The translations under genes and the position numbers were made by a program. A DNA stretch of 64,000 bases from Mesostigma viride (lineage: Eukaryota > Streptophyta > Mesostigmatophyceae > Mesostigmatales > Mesostigmataceae): positions 677,958 through 741,957 of the forward strand of contig RPFO01000089.1 of the NCBI GenBank assembly GCA_009746045.1. The letters run 5' to 3'. Of this stretch, positions 1 to 11,612 are shown in pieces. The notes beneath the pieces were generated by a model. That model did not search any database and had not been told where the DNA came from. It saw only the letters and a program-made list of their open reading frames with translations. Numbering within the stretch: the first letter of the stretch is position 1; each line of letters opens with the position of its first letter.

Positions 1-1
1 G

Positions 2-207
2 TATATGAAGATCCTAAAAGGGGTAGAAGGTCTGACCAGTAGTCCAGCTATCTGGAGGAAGACATTGGAGCCATTCCTGACAGGATTGGGCTTCACTGTG
101 AGTACATTATGTCCTAGCCTGTTCGTAAGAAAGGCTAAAGGAAATCCTGCAGTGCTAATGCTACATGGGGATGATACCTTCCATATGGGAGAGGCAGACT
201 GGGTTCA
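2..207 (+). pseudogene. Ty1/copia-type reverse transcriptase fragment (LHGDD family)
   Basis: The reading frame entering from the left edge encodes the middle of a copia-type RT: a GLTSSPAIWRKTLEPFL segment, then LGFTVS, CPSLFVRK and the catalytic box LHGDD at about 161-175. The same order and spacing occur in the better preserved plus-strand copy near 48.2-48.4 kb. Copia RTs usually carry YVDD here, so LHGDD marks the family. Similarity stops near position 207 (after GEADWVHTG) and the frame then runs into unrelated DNA up to 265. The 5' part lies outside the window. This is a truncated, non-functional fragment. Confidence 0.7.
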
Positions 208-951
208 CACGGGGTCACGTCTTGTCCGCGCCAAAATTTCGCACGTGACGGAAACAGGAATCTGACCAAACGAATCAGATTTGGATCGGGAAAACCGCTG
301 TCTGACCATGGTCTGACGTATCGAACTAAAAATCCCGACTGATCTGTAATGAAAAACACCTGTCTGTAATTAGTGAAACTAATCTGTAGTTACCGGGCCC
401 CAACTTTACTAATCTGTAAAATTCTCTAGATTCTCTGCTGCTAATAATGTGCGGCCTGGGACACAACAACAACAACAACGATTAAGACGAGCGAAAAAGT
501 TGGTCGAACCGAAACGGTTTGACCGAAAAAGTTGGTCAAACCGAAACGGTTGACCGAAACGGTTTGACCAACTTTTTCGCTGGTCTTAATCGTTAGTTTA
601 GTTATTTAGTTAGTTGAATCCCACGCCGGGCATGGGCAGCAGAGTCTATAGTGCAGCAGCGGAGTAGGGACGGTCTTAATCGTAGTCAGCTGTATCAGCT
701 GTACACCAGTACAACAGTAGTCACTGTATTGTCACTGTAGAAGGGGAGTGGTGCAACAGCGACCCGGCATTTGTGAAGTACAGTATCTTAATGCTAAATC
801 CGACCAAATCCGATCCGAAAGCACTAACGAGCGAATCTTTTTTCTTTTTTGAGAGTTTATTGTGACATGGAAAACGGTTTTGTGCAAGGCACCGTATGGC
901 CTCGTGCAGAAGCTATCGCTGCGACCTCGGCTTGCGCGCCCACAGCGATAC
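208..951. other. Non-coding stretch upstream of the sialyltransferase-like gene
   Basis: No convincing gene is seen. The stretch holds an ACAACA run at about 463-478, the hairpin at 479-592, and a further copy of the CGGTCTTAATCG motif at 671-682. It should contain the promoter of the gene starting at 952, but I can name no specific promoter element. Confidence 0.4.
479..592. repeat. Inverted-repeat hairpin cluster (GACCGAAACGGTTTGACC motifs)
   Basis: The outer arms 479-505 and 566-592 are reverse complements at 26 of 27 positions. An alternative inner pair, 526-543 with 560-577, is perfect over 18 bp. Short palindromic units built on CCGAAACGG repeat between them. It could be a small foldback element or a transcribed hairpin. 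Nothing decides between these. Confidence 0.6.
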
Positions 952-1971
952 ATGCACACCTCCTTTTTCTCGCTGTTTTGGGTCGCGTGGGTCCTCGTCG
1001 CGTGCCAGGCGAGGTTTCCCGTCGCGCAAGAGTTGCCTCAAAGCGAAGCGAACGCACGACCCTGTCCGTGCGTGATCGCCCACGCAACGGCCCTCATCAG
1101 TGGCGAGACCTCGTGTGCTGGCCATTGCTCCGCAGGCAATTATTCATCGGCTCCTGTGGGTAGTTCCGGTGCTGGCAACGTGACGTCCCTGGACAGTATC
1201 TTCCGCTCGGGGCTGTTCAATGTGGGCAGCACCTGCAAAGACGTCCTGAAGTATTTCCCCTACTCTTGGAAAAATGCCACCAACGTTACGGGTGCACACC
1301 CGGCAGAAAAGGGCCAAGCGCTCGCGCGCGCCATCAACGCGCGGTGCCAGCACACGTGCGCTGTGGTAGGGGCCAGCCAGCGCCTGAAGGGGAAGCGCCA
1401 TGGCCCCGAAATAGACGCGGCGGACGTGGTCATCCGCCTGAACGCGGCGCCCGTGAAGGGGTTTGAGGCCGACGTGGGCGCACGTACCAGCCTGCGGTTG
1501 GTGTTTCCAAAGTCTCTCATGGGCGCCCAAACGAATGTGGCCCAAGGCACCATTGCCCACCCTGATTTGTACGTTATGCGCTGCGAGCCTTGGTGCGTGC
1601 CCATGCTACAGCAACTGTCCGAGGGGATGCCCGTGTCCGCCAGGCTTCTGCGCCGCAACCACATCCGCGGCTACTACACTACCGACGTCACCAGCCGACT
1701 GGTCATGGCCACCATGGCCACCTTTGATGTTGTGGGCGCATTCACCAATAGAAAGCCGACGACAGGTTCCCTGGCCGTGTCGCTGGCACTGCTGATCTGT
1801 GAGCACGTGGTGCTCTACGGGTTTGGTCAGCAGGGGGACGTGGGGTACGGCTACTACTACGAGAGGGGTATTACCAGCCTGCATGCGGTGGGGGTCAAAC
1901 ACGACTTCCAGGAAGAATGGAAGACGTGGAAGCGGCTGCATGATGCAGGGCTTCTTGTCAATGTGCCTTGA
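952..1971 (+). CDS. GT29 sialyltransferase-like glycosyltransferase (single exon)
   Basis: The 339-residue protein resembles GT29 sialyltransferases, type II Golgi enzymes that transfer sugars from CMP-activated donors. Residues about 4-20 are a hydrophobic signal anchor (SLFWVAWVLV). Sialylmotif L lies at about 136-178 (CAVVGASQRL, then ADVVIRLNAAP and DVGART). Sialylmotif S lies at about 268-292 (KPTTGS through CEHVVLYGFG). Motif III is YYYE at about 301-304, and motif VS is HDFQEE at about 317-322. Several N-glycosylation sequons (NYS, NVT, NAT) fit a lumenal domain. The frame stays open upstream to a GTG at 862, but ATG 952 is chosen because it puts the anchor right at the N-terminus, as in the family. 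It is intact and GC-rich, unlike its repeat neighbours, and is the best candidate for a host gene. Plant and algal GT29 proteins need not use sialic acid, so the donor and acceptor are unknown. Confidence 0.85.
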   Translation: MHTSFFSLFWVAWVLVACQARFPVAQELPQSEANARPCPCVIAHATALISGETSCAGHCSAGNYSSAPVGSSGAGNVTSLDSIFRSGLFNVGSTCKDVLKYFPYSWKNATNVTGAHPAEKGQALARAINARCQHTCAVVGASQRLKGKRHGPEIDAADVVIRLNAAPVKGFEADVGARTSLRLVFPKSLMGAQTNVAQGTIAHPDLYVMRCEPWCVPMLQQLSEGMPVSARLLRRNHIRGYYTTDVTSRLVMATMATFDVVGAFTNRKPTTGSLAVSLALLICEHVVLYGFGQQGDVGYGYYYERGITSLHAVGVKHDFQEEWKTWKRLHDAGLLVNVP

Positions 1972-2032
1972 CAGCTTGTCGATACTAGTACTTAATTAAC
2001 TAAACTATAAAGTTTTGGGATCGACCACCGGC

Positions 2033-2037
2033 TGTAA
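2033..2037 (+). terminator. Possible TGTAA polyadenylation signal
   Basis: TGTAA lies about 60 nt downstream of the sialyltransferase-like stop codon. TGTAA is the usual poly(A) signal in many chlorophyte algae. The distance is plausible, but a 5-nt motif arises often by chance. Confidence 0.35.
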
Positions 2038-2080
2038 ACTTAAATTCAGGTGTTCAGCTGCAGCAACTCACACAGGAACC

Positions 2081-2482
2081 CCCAAACTGGTGACTCAAAA
2101 TAGTCACCAGCTATTTTTAGTATTATCTTGTGGGTCCCTGGGTGAAACAAGACATGTAAGTGTTTGGATGTAGTGCTTGGGTACAGTTGCAGTCCCCCCT
2201 GAAATACGAGGGTGAAATCCAAGGTATACGTGCTCCATCATGCATGATAAGGTTGTGAACCCCGTACTCGCGGCCCGCGCGTAGTCGTCTCCAACCATAT
2301 CCGGCAGGGACCTGCAGTGGTTATGGCAGGTATTGGTGGCACACAGGTTGGAATAAGTGTTAGCATGCATGTTTGCCAATACTCCATGCTTACCTATCAT
2401 TTCCATGTTCAAAACTGCACTAGGATGCCTATTTTAGCCCCCCCAAAACTCGCGACTCAAAATAGTCACCAATTATTTTTAG
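2081..2482. repeat. Diverged direct repeat pair
   Basis: A C-run followed by AAACT, then GACTCAAAATAGTCACCA and TATTTTTAG, occurs at about 2081-2121 and again at about 2438-2482. Both copies are followed by TGGGTCCCTGGG. The copies are strongly diverged beyond these blocks. Confidence 0.5.
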
Positions 2483-3641
2483 CGCCAGCTGATGGGTCCC
2501 TGGGGGAGTTACAACTTTTAGTGTTTGTATCCCATCCTAACTAAAAAATCTATCTACAAAACCAACCTCAGGGTCAACTCATTGAGGAAAGGGGTCTATC
2601 ATCCATTATAAGGGTGTAACCGCGCACACTCACCGTACCCCCCTGAGGGGGGGGGCTATTTATAGAGCAGGGGGGGCTAGCACTGGGACCACCCACTATA
2701 CCTATGCGAATAGCTAGACCTTTTCAGTGGTTTTCCATTTGCGGGTATTTCCTCGTAAATGGTGGGAGAGCGATCGCAGCAATGGTGCTCACCACTAGAC
2801 ACTCCCGGCCAGTTAGGCTCGAAACACACGCCCTGATCAAGCATGCTGTTTCCGGCCCCACCGTCTAGGTCATCTAGTCGCTCCACACGTAAGCCAGCCA
2901 TAATTTCAATGCACAAGGATACACATTTCCATCACCATTCATCTTCATCATCCTGAACGACTCGAAAACGCGGAAAAGATAGCGGCAGGCTCGAGCTACC
3001 ATGGTCCGGATTCTCCCGATTTCTGGCCTGCGCTGGTTGTCTCTTTGATACCTATGCGAATTACTGGTTTTATTCTGGGGGCTCAGACCCGCTAATTGCG
3101 CCATTACTGTGGGCCATGCCAACTGTCATGCTGGAGCACTGCAGGGGCAGTGAGGCCAGCGGGGGCATGGGGCAGACAGGGAGACAACTGCTGAGGCACA
3201 GATGTAAGTGGCTATTTATTTACTATTCCTGGACGCATGGTGTTCCAACGTCGTGTGAGGACTAGAGTACTCGTCTGAGAGGAGAGGTGCGAAGTCCGCG
3301 GAAGCTGCGTGGCTGTCTGTAGAAACATCCCTACATGGAGTGAGGACGGCGAACACAAAGGGGGCTGACCGCGTGGTGGCCGGATGGAAAGGGATAGCAA
3401 GGTGAGGAATGAAAAACAAACGGATGACAGATAGTAAAAAGGTTTATTATATAATTAACAAGGAAACAAAACAACAGATTACAACCATTGCAGCCACCTC
3501 CGATTGATTACACAACCCAGGATGTATGCTTATTGTGTATCAAATTCAGCCTTTGACGTTTGACTCTGAGCAGAAGCAATGTGATGAGTGTCACATCCGT
3601 GATCATTAATTTACATCCGTGCACAGTCTCGAGAAACGGCT

Positions 3642-4302
3642 GCTCACCCAGGGGGGGTGAAAAAAACAAAAATATCAGACACCATGCTGAAATTTTCCAA
3701 AAGTTGGCCCTTGGACCCTACCTACCTAGCACCTAGGCGCTATACCTAGCAAAACCCTGAGGTCCCAAGGGTTATAGGGGTCGACCTAGGGTGCAAAATG
3801 ATCAGCTCCGCGAGCTCTACCGTTTGAGCATATTGGTGTATGGGAAAATTCCGGTTGTTGGCCGGCGCGACGCGATACTGGCACGGCACGCCGCTGGATA
3901 GCCGAAGGCTTGTAGTGGTGGCAGACGGCAGCATACTTCCGTGCCTAGGGGCAGCACCATCTTGCGGGCAACCCCCCCCCCTCTATGGTACCTGCCAAAA
4001 TTTTGACTGCAGATTTGGGTTCAGCTCGCCAAGTGCTATCAGTTTGTCCGTGAAACCGTTTCAAAATTCCGACCATACAGGGAGCTAGCAGAAAATCCAA
4101 GTGTTTTGTTGTAAAAAACCCATATCGGCCCGGCACCCTACCTACCTACCCTTTAAGTTAACGGTTTTTGAGGCTCTGTAACTTCCAACCTAGAGACCCC
4201 CTGGGGTTGCGACCAGTGGCAAACATGCTTGTTTTGGCGAGATCTACTCGAATCCAGCATGATGTAAATTTTCTTGTTTTTTTCCACCCCCCCTGGCTCA
4301 CC
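3642..4302. mobile_element. hAT-like non-autonomous DNA transposon with flanking duplication
   Basis: The element proper is 3649-4295 (647 bp). Its ends are imperfect inverted repeats of about 50 bp: the left begins CAGGGGGGGTGAAAAAAAC and the right reads GTTTTTTTCCACCCCCCCTG. Both sides carry GCTCACC (3642-3648 and 4296-4302), a 7-bp target duplication. CAGGG-type termini with 7-8 bp duplications suggest the hAT superfamily. No transposase is encoded. A matching right end, without the left end, borders the satellite at 59484-59536. Confidence 0.65.
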
Positions 4303-4521
4303 GAATCATTTACGTCTGGTTCAGTTCAGTTGGTTTGGTTCCACGGCAGCCGTTTGGCTTGGATGTGTTCAAGTCTGGGTGCCGGCCAGCGTGAAGCGCA
4401 GCGCCCGATGCTAGTACCCAACTGTACGACGCATGTGGCTGAATATATACTTTTGCCCTTCGTCACCGCCATCCAGGAGGCCTATGCTGAGATCCAGCAG
4501 GCCTGTTCTCCCGTCCGTGCC

Positions 4522-5235
4522 TGTAACGACTAAAAATGATCATCAGCATCATCCACAGTCCAATATGAAAGATCTTTTACCTGGGTTGCTTTCTTGAGTT
4601 GCAGAACTTCAAGTATCCGAGCAACGTTGAGATGGAAATTCCACAGCACGTGATTTAGGGAATCACAACCCCTTGTAGACACAAAGACAAGCTCGTGTAT
4701 AGACGACCTCTGTGGAACTGAAGGACGTCTATAGCCAAGGGGCTCTTATGAATGGACAACAAAGACAAGCTTTATTATACCATGATGAATCAAAACCAAC
4801 GTAGCAACAATGGCGACCCCACGTCCTTGATATCGACGTGCTTGTCAAGCATGCCTCAACCTTAGCCTGAAGAGAACCAATCAAAATCATGGAATTCTAA
4901 ACAAGATCTTCGTATCCATCCTAGTCACACAAAACAGAACAACAACACCAACAGCCTGGCAGAATCTGTACATGAGATCCTGAATATGTAGTAAGCACTA
5001 AAGTCCCAAAGGAACATTTAAGACTTGGTAGTACCGACCAACAAACTATAACCCCACGTGGATCAGGCCACGACCAATAAGGGCTTCTAACAGTCGGTTG
5101 ACAAAGTACAAGTTTCAAGTACCGCCTTCTTGGAAACCTCATAACTTTCCCAATACTGATCCAAAAGTCCTCGAATAAAAGTCAAACATTCACAAAACAA
5201 AGGATGTAACAACAAAGTCATTTTTTATTGTTACA
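4522..5235 (-). mobile_element. LTR-like block with TGTAAC...GTTACA ends
   Basis: The block begins TGTAACGACTAAAAATGATC, and its right end read on the minus strand is TGTAACAATAAAAAATGAC, so the ends form an imperfect inverted repeat of about 20 bp. Directly outside the right end the minus strand reads GAGGGGGAGATA, which resembles a retrotransposon polypurine tract. This suggests a 3' LTR of a minus-strand element. No second LTR or target duplication was found, so a terminal-inverted-repeat element remains possible. Confidence 0.4.
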
Positions 5236-8200
5236 TATCTCCCCCTCAAGACTGGAACCACCAGTTCCCCAAAATCAACTACTCTTTAAGGAGGAGTGAC
5301 ACTGAACAGAAATCCACCATCTCTTGGGAAAAGCAGATGGGTTTTTACCTCCCTGAAGCCAGGGCTTCCTATCTCATAAACATCTAGTCACAGGTGCTTA
5401 AAGAAGACAAGTCACATCCTTATCCACTACAAGCCCAGATAAACACAGCAATACTGGAAGTCATCCCGTCATCATTCTGGAATTCTGGAACTCTGGACTG
5501 GAACATCAGAACTGGAATGGAGCCCCCCCATCATCCATCCTGGAACCCCCCCCTCACACCACAATCCAAAGCCCCCTTTCCTTCTCAGCCCTGTTCCTCA
5601 CAGGCTATACCAATCTCCATTCAGGCCATCCTTGCCCTTGGGTCCACACATGGGAAACTACTCCACCATGTGGGCCAACTCTGGCCAGTTCCTGCTGACC
5701 TGCAGCACCACGCAAGTCTCAGCAGCCCCTGCCACCATCTGGGCAGCACAGCGAAGGCATGCCCCTGGATAGGAGAGGAGCACCACAGACTGACTCTCAG
5801 GGTCCATCACCCAAGTAGAGGACGTCTTGTGCCTGCTCACCCATGATCTGTACGCCCACCAGAACTGCAGAAAGGTCTTGACCACAGACCACTTAGCACC
5901 TATCAGAGGCACCAGCACCCTTAGTGGCGTCAGACGCACCTTGGGTTCCACAGTGTACTTGGGCAACCCTGGATTGCAAAAGAGGTTAGAAGTCTCCAAA
6001 GGAAAACACCTTCTGGCAGAGCTGGAGGAAGAAGGAACCAAATCAAAGTCACCCTTCTGAACTGAAGACTCCAACAGCTCCATGTAGGAAGCCTCTCCCA
6101 TACTCACTGGCTGCAACTGAGTAAATGCCTCCTTCAAGGCCTCAGGTAAGGCTGCCAGCATGTCCTGCCCCTCAGCACGCCTCATGTCAACCTCAGGTCC
6201 TGGTGACAATGCATACATCCTATGCAGCAGATGAGCCACAAAAAGGGGAGCCACTCTCATACAGGCTTGTGTGCAGCTGAGATAGGACCTCCTCCACATG
6301 GCCTTCAGAGCTCACCTCCCCCTCCTCTCTGTTGAGTGCAGCCAACGCCTTGGCCAAAGTCTCATAGTGGTCACAGGGGCCCGTGCAGTTCCTATGATCC
6401 ACATAGGCCACTCAGCAGCACCAAGGTAGAAACCTCCAGGTATATACTATTGGTCTGGTACACGAAGACGTGCATGCAGGACATGAACCACGTGTCTTAA
6501 TCATACCAGGAATCAAGCCCTAGGTGAACCACTCCATATGTCGAGGGTACAACACAGAAGTCACTCTCCATGTGCCATCCAAGCTCAGATCCCCTCAACC
6601 ATCCTCAGAAACTGGTCACCAAAATCTGGATGTCATCTCAGCTTAGTCCAACCAAACTCCCACCAGAGTCCATCCCACTCAACTCAGATCCCCGTCGGAT
6701 TCAATGAGTCCACATGAATCCAAGAAGGAGTAAACAGGATCAAGGCACCTAAGCCAAACAAGGCGAGGCCACTCCATGTTCTGGGACACCACCCTCCCTC
6801 AGCTAGAGTCCACGGGTGAAAGACAAGCCTGACATTCCCAGGGATAACGGGTCATCCACAGGGATCCATGCCACGAAATACTGACAACTCTCACTGCTTG
6901 ATCAGGGCAGGAAGCAGAGTGTCATGTAGCAAGGCTAACCCTCTATACAGCCAACCCCCCATACATAACTAACTGGGCTGCCAGGGTCCAAGGCTCATCA
7001 AAGCTAGTCACCACAGCACACCCAAAGATTCCAGCCCTTCTCAAGGGAAGAGGTAGTCAGGGACAGATGCTGTATCACCACAACAGAGTGGCAGGTAACC
7101 GAGCCATAATAAATCCCCAATCCATCCCAACTGGGGACCTCCCTCAGATCACCAACAGGTCATAGCAGGCTGGATGGATTCCAAGAATGCTCAATCCTAA
7201 CACAGGGGCTGGCGTGAGCTTCTGCTGCAGCAAGTCCAAGGCCTGCTGACACCCGTCAGTCCACGCAAACTGGAACGAGGAAACGTCAACAGCGCCCATG
7301 ATGAAGTACACCCATGATGAAGAGAGGCCGTGGACAGGGTTGTCACCAGTGGGTACCCGTCAGCAGGTTGGGGAGATGCCACAAAGCACAGCCAAAATAG
7401 CCCACCGATGGCCAGCGAAACCAGGATACCACATAGTCAAGGATCTATGAGGTGAACCCGACAGGATGAACTGAAATCCCAGCCGGTGAATCCACGCTAT
7501 GATCCTCACAGATCTCCTCCCCACCAGAACAAAATTCCCCCCCTCCAGTCGCACCAAAGGAGTGAGAGTGAGGTAAAGCCACATCTCCTTAGTAGCTAGT
7601 ACACTCAAACCCATAGCCAGTGGCCTATGATAATCACAAGGCACACTATTTCTCCATAAGATGCCTGGGAAAACCATCCACAGCCTTGAGAGGGATAGCA
7701 GAAGATCAGTAATGCCTCACCAGCATTATGAACGGTATGCCCCAACTTGTAAATCGTAGCACACGCTACCCCCATGCAAGGGTTAGATGCAGCCCAATCC
7801 CCTGCACGCCCTGCTCCCCACACAAATCCCCCTCAGCATAACTGGTAAACTGGAGACTACCAGCATGCCTAATAATTCCACCCCTCTGCGTAGAATAAGC
7901 TGTAATAATCCTGGTATCAGCTTCCCAAGACTGACAGCATGACCTAGCAGGAACAAACGCCATGGGATACGCATGAAGACAGAGGCCCAGCCAACCCGCA
8001 GAGAAGGGTGGGGGAGGCAAGTCTCTCAGCCCACTAAACCACTGGTGGCCTGCAGGGTCGCTCTATTAAGACGTCATATGCACCTCATGACTAAAGATGG
8101 GGTGGGAACTACAGCAAAGTGTCCAAGATAGAGTTGCATACAAGGCAGCTTGAGAGCAGACTGAAAGCAATCACCAATCAGCCAACTGATGTGCCCAAGC

Positions 8201-11200
8201 TTGGCAGGGCCCCAGCAACAACATCAATCCCCGCAACCATCCAGGTGGCACTACCATGCAAGGTAATGTGGGCATTAGGATCGAAGGAGCCCAAGACAAG
8301 GTTGCACAAGTAGGGCAGCGTAAGGGTATGCTGGATGAGGCCATCAGTCATCAAACAGATACACCCTCAGCTTGGCAGGGCCCTAGCAAGTAAACTGAAC
8401 CATGTCCCCCTAGTCAAAGCATGGAAAGTAGTATCCATGTCCGTGGACCACGTAGACTGCCAAATGGTATTAATGTCAGTGTACCACGGATACTGATGCA
8501 CACGAGGCAGGTTGTAAGGGTGGTAGAGGGCTGAATGGGTCCCCCAACTAACCCACACCTCTAAGCTCATGTGAGCCCCCGCCCAGCACCAAGTAGTCCA
8601 ACGCCTCTTCAACGGAGTGGGCACCATTGTCATCACTGTCATGCCAAAGATTCCAGCCGGCCCCACAGTTGTAGCTCCGTTGATCCCGCCCATCATCCAA
8701 CCCACAAGGACATCCTACCTATGCAAACATGATGCCAGACCCCCCGTGCAAGCAGTCCCATTCATACAACCATCATGCTGTGCAAGCAATCAGCTCAAGG
8801 GCGGATGGTGTACTATCAAGACAACAAGCCATCCTGGCACCATGCAAGCAAGAATAAGTCCATAGCAGGGCAAAGCAAGGGTAGGAGGTTACTCATCTGC
8901 ACAAGGCTGGCTTGATGTCCACCAGCAGGCAGGACCCAGCACTGCGTCAGGAGCAGGCACCAGCATTACAGATACTCGTCACTTGGGCGTCCCCAAGTCA
9001 CCAGAGTCGCCAGCGGCCACCATGCAGTGCTTGCAGTCGCCACCACGAGTGCTCTCAGGCCCCACCATGAGTGCTGGTAGTCGCCACCAGGAGTGCTGGC
9101 ACTCGTCACCATGAGTGCTTGCAGTTGCCACCAACAGCACTAGTCCACTACCAGGGTACTCTCCAACGTAGCCTCCATGCACCATGCCCGCCATAGACAT
9201 GTTCCCAATCCCCCACTGGCCTCAAGCCCCCAAGAGGCTACTGCCACCACGCCCAATCAGCGTTGGACCACCCCCACATGTGGGTATCCAACACAGCTGT
9301 TGCCTGACTGGACAACCAAGACTAGCTGCTTGCGCCGATCACGCTATGGGGAAGTGACTAAGCTGCTTTATGGAGGCCTGGGACGGACACCAATGAGCCT
9401 GGCTCCAGAAGCTGCTTGGAAGAAGGACCACATGCTGTCAACTGCCCGGACTAAACGTCAATCAGGCTGCAGGAAGGAGCCAGCACTCTTCACTATGGCA
9501 CTCAGAAAAACTGCCTAGTAGGCAAGCCACAGACTGCCAACCTATTAAGATAGCAGACTCGAACAGGGCTACTACCAAGTGCCAGGTAGCCAGAACTCCT
9601 AAGCCGGAGGGGCACAAGGGCCTGAGGTGGTCCAACAGCCAGCAGAATTGCCCAAAAGTCGAAAAAATGGGCCTAAAAACGCCTTGACCAGTGTCAAAAA
9701 TTCTGATCTGAGAACTATATCAGATATATTCACAGATAAGAACTATGACAGCAGCCCTGGTGTCCATACTTGCTGTCCTAGTGCACCTCCTAGGCCCAAC
9801 AGGGACCATCTGCCAACAAGCAGTGGTAACCATCATGTCCTGGGAGAAGTAAATGCGTGGTCACAACAATGGTCTGGCGCAGGTAAGGGCCCCAACTGGC
9901 AAGTGACCCACACCCCACTTGTAAAGGGACGTTGTCAAGCAAGTGGTCCACCCCCTCTGGGAACATGTGTCAAAGGACACCGTCTAGCAAGTGGGCAACC
10001 CATGCAAGAGACACCTGGTAACTCATGGGTGCACGTGTGATACCAGTTGTGAGAGAGTGAATGCCCTGAATTCCGCCATGGTTCTTGCAGGAATGTTGCC
10101 TTTATTAAGAATAAGGAACACAGACGTAAGTCACGTCACTTCCAAGACTGCACGCAGCACAGACGACAGGGTCGCAGTGCCAAGAGAACGTGCACGCAAG
10201 AACTAGCGTCCCGGTGCTACCAAGTCACACATATAGGTTGCTAGGGACGCGTCCAAGTATTCAGCTGCACTGTCACAGCTGAACTGTCAATCAATTGATT
10301 ACACAGACTCTGGCACGCCTTTGGCGCGCAGATCTATCAATTGTCCATACGGCTAGTCCTGTGGACCTATCCGTACACTACTCAGCATCAATTGTCTCAT
10401 AGGTCCTGGCGCGCTACAGCACGCCTACCTATCAATTGACCATCAAGTCCTGTACAAGTCCTGTCAACGTCCTGCGGACTATCAAAGTGACACTTGTACA
10501 TCCTGTGTCCGTACGCGCCCACAGTGGCGCGCCGGGTACTGTCGGCACAGCCTAGGAAACGTCATAACTTTTACGTTCCTTAACCAAATGAGGCGTTCAA
10601 GGTGCCGCTGGAAAGAGCGTAACAATCTCTATCCATCTAACGTAAATCCTTTACGTTAACTCCAATCCCTTCTTTTCTTTAGGGATCACATCCCCTGCCA
10701 GGGACCCTTGAAGTAGCTTGAAATGTCCTTCACTCCAGCTTGAAGCTTGAACAGATGTCTTTAATGGCCATTGCCATTCCCCCAGCCTTTTCTTTTAAGG
10801 AACTGGAAAAGAAACAGATCTGCCACAGGGAAAACCATTCCATGAGAAATGGATAAAAACCTATGGAAGTGGCATTACAGAGTACCACCAGATATTAGGA
10901 ACACACAAAATTAAATACATACAGGTTAATTCTATGAGGTCTTCTCCAGGAATTAATCCCATCACCTCGGTAGAGCCTCCAGTACAATGACCTTCTGGCG
11001 GTGAGTTACATTAATCCCAGATACTATAATCCCATAAAACCCAGTACATATTCAATATAAGTACAATAAATCCATGACAATTAAAATACCACTTGACAAA
11101 GTAAGGCGTATTACAATAGTTTGCCTGTCATTCTCTCAACAGGTGTCTATTGGCGCCCGTCTTACGGCGCCCGTCTACTTGCCAGATGGTAAACTGCCAC

Positions 11201-11612
11201 AGCAAACAAATGACAAAATGAAACACATAGGCAACAATTAAATCCTGCCCTGGGGAACTAGGGAAGTCTGAACAGGCAAACACCTGAACAGGCCAGCTTG
11301 TAGAAACATAATACCAGGGAATCGAACCCCGCCCTATAAACCCCAGTATAAAGGTTCCCAGACCATTGTGAGAAGTATGTACAAATATACATTTCTTTTA
11401 AAATAGAATACATGGTCTGTAATGGACCTGTCAACCTTGTGTAGTCAACAGCATGAACCCCAGCCAAAACCTGGCTGTATCCTGATTAAATCAGAGTGAG
11501 TGTACCATGGTCCATGAGCCTTAGTACAGACTAAAATACAGGTATTATGCCAGTCACAATGCTGACACTACCACACAACCTGCTCTCCAATGCCCTATAA
11601 CCAGGCACCAGC
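5236..11612. other. Decayed retroelement-like region without an intact gene
   Basis: About 6.4 kb lacks a recognisable intact gene. On the minus strand around 7280-7200 the translation FAWTDGCQQALDLLQQKL, followed by TPAPVL, resembles the RT/RNase H connection of Ty3/gypsy elements, so part is likely a relic pol gene. A 213-codon frame (6299-5658, minus) and shorter frames have no motif I know. 10230-10530 repeats TCAATTG and CTGGCGCGC. 10.9-11.6 kb resembles, on the minus strand, the 3' untranslated region of the copia element near 50.2-50.6 kb, including a tRNA T-arm-like hairpin (about 11320-11345). Confidence 0.4.
9018..9137. repeat. Imperfect 22-bp tandem repeat
   Basis: Five to six units based on CCACCATGAGTGCTGGCAGT follow each other with several substitutions. 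No coding frame fits them. It is an ordinary minisatellite within decayed DNA. Confidence 0.55.

Larger units (their letters stand above)
1972..3641. other. Non-coding repeat-derived DNA downstream of the sialyltransferase-like gene
   Basis: No gene is recognised. The stretch holds a diverged direct repeat (2081-2482), the motif CACCGTACCCCCCTG with CTATTTATAG (2631-2665), and a 33-bp TTTCTGGCCTGCGCTGG motif (3018-3050). The last two recur inside the 39.65-47.29 kb inverted-repeat element, so this is probably a relic of that family. Confidence 0.45.

Noticed and set aside
862..951. GTG start for the sialyltransferase-like protein
   Set aside because: Nuclear genes normally use ATG. ATG 952 places the signal anchor at the N-terminus as expected for type II enzymes.
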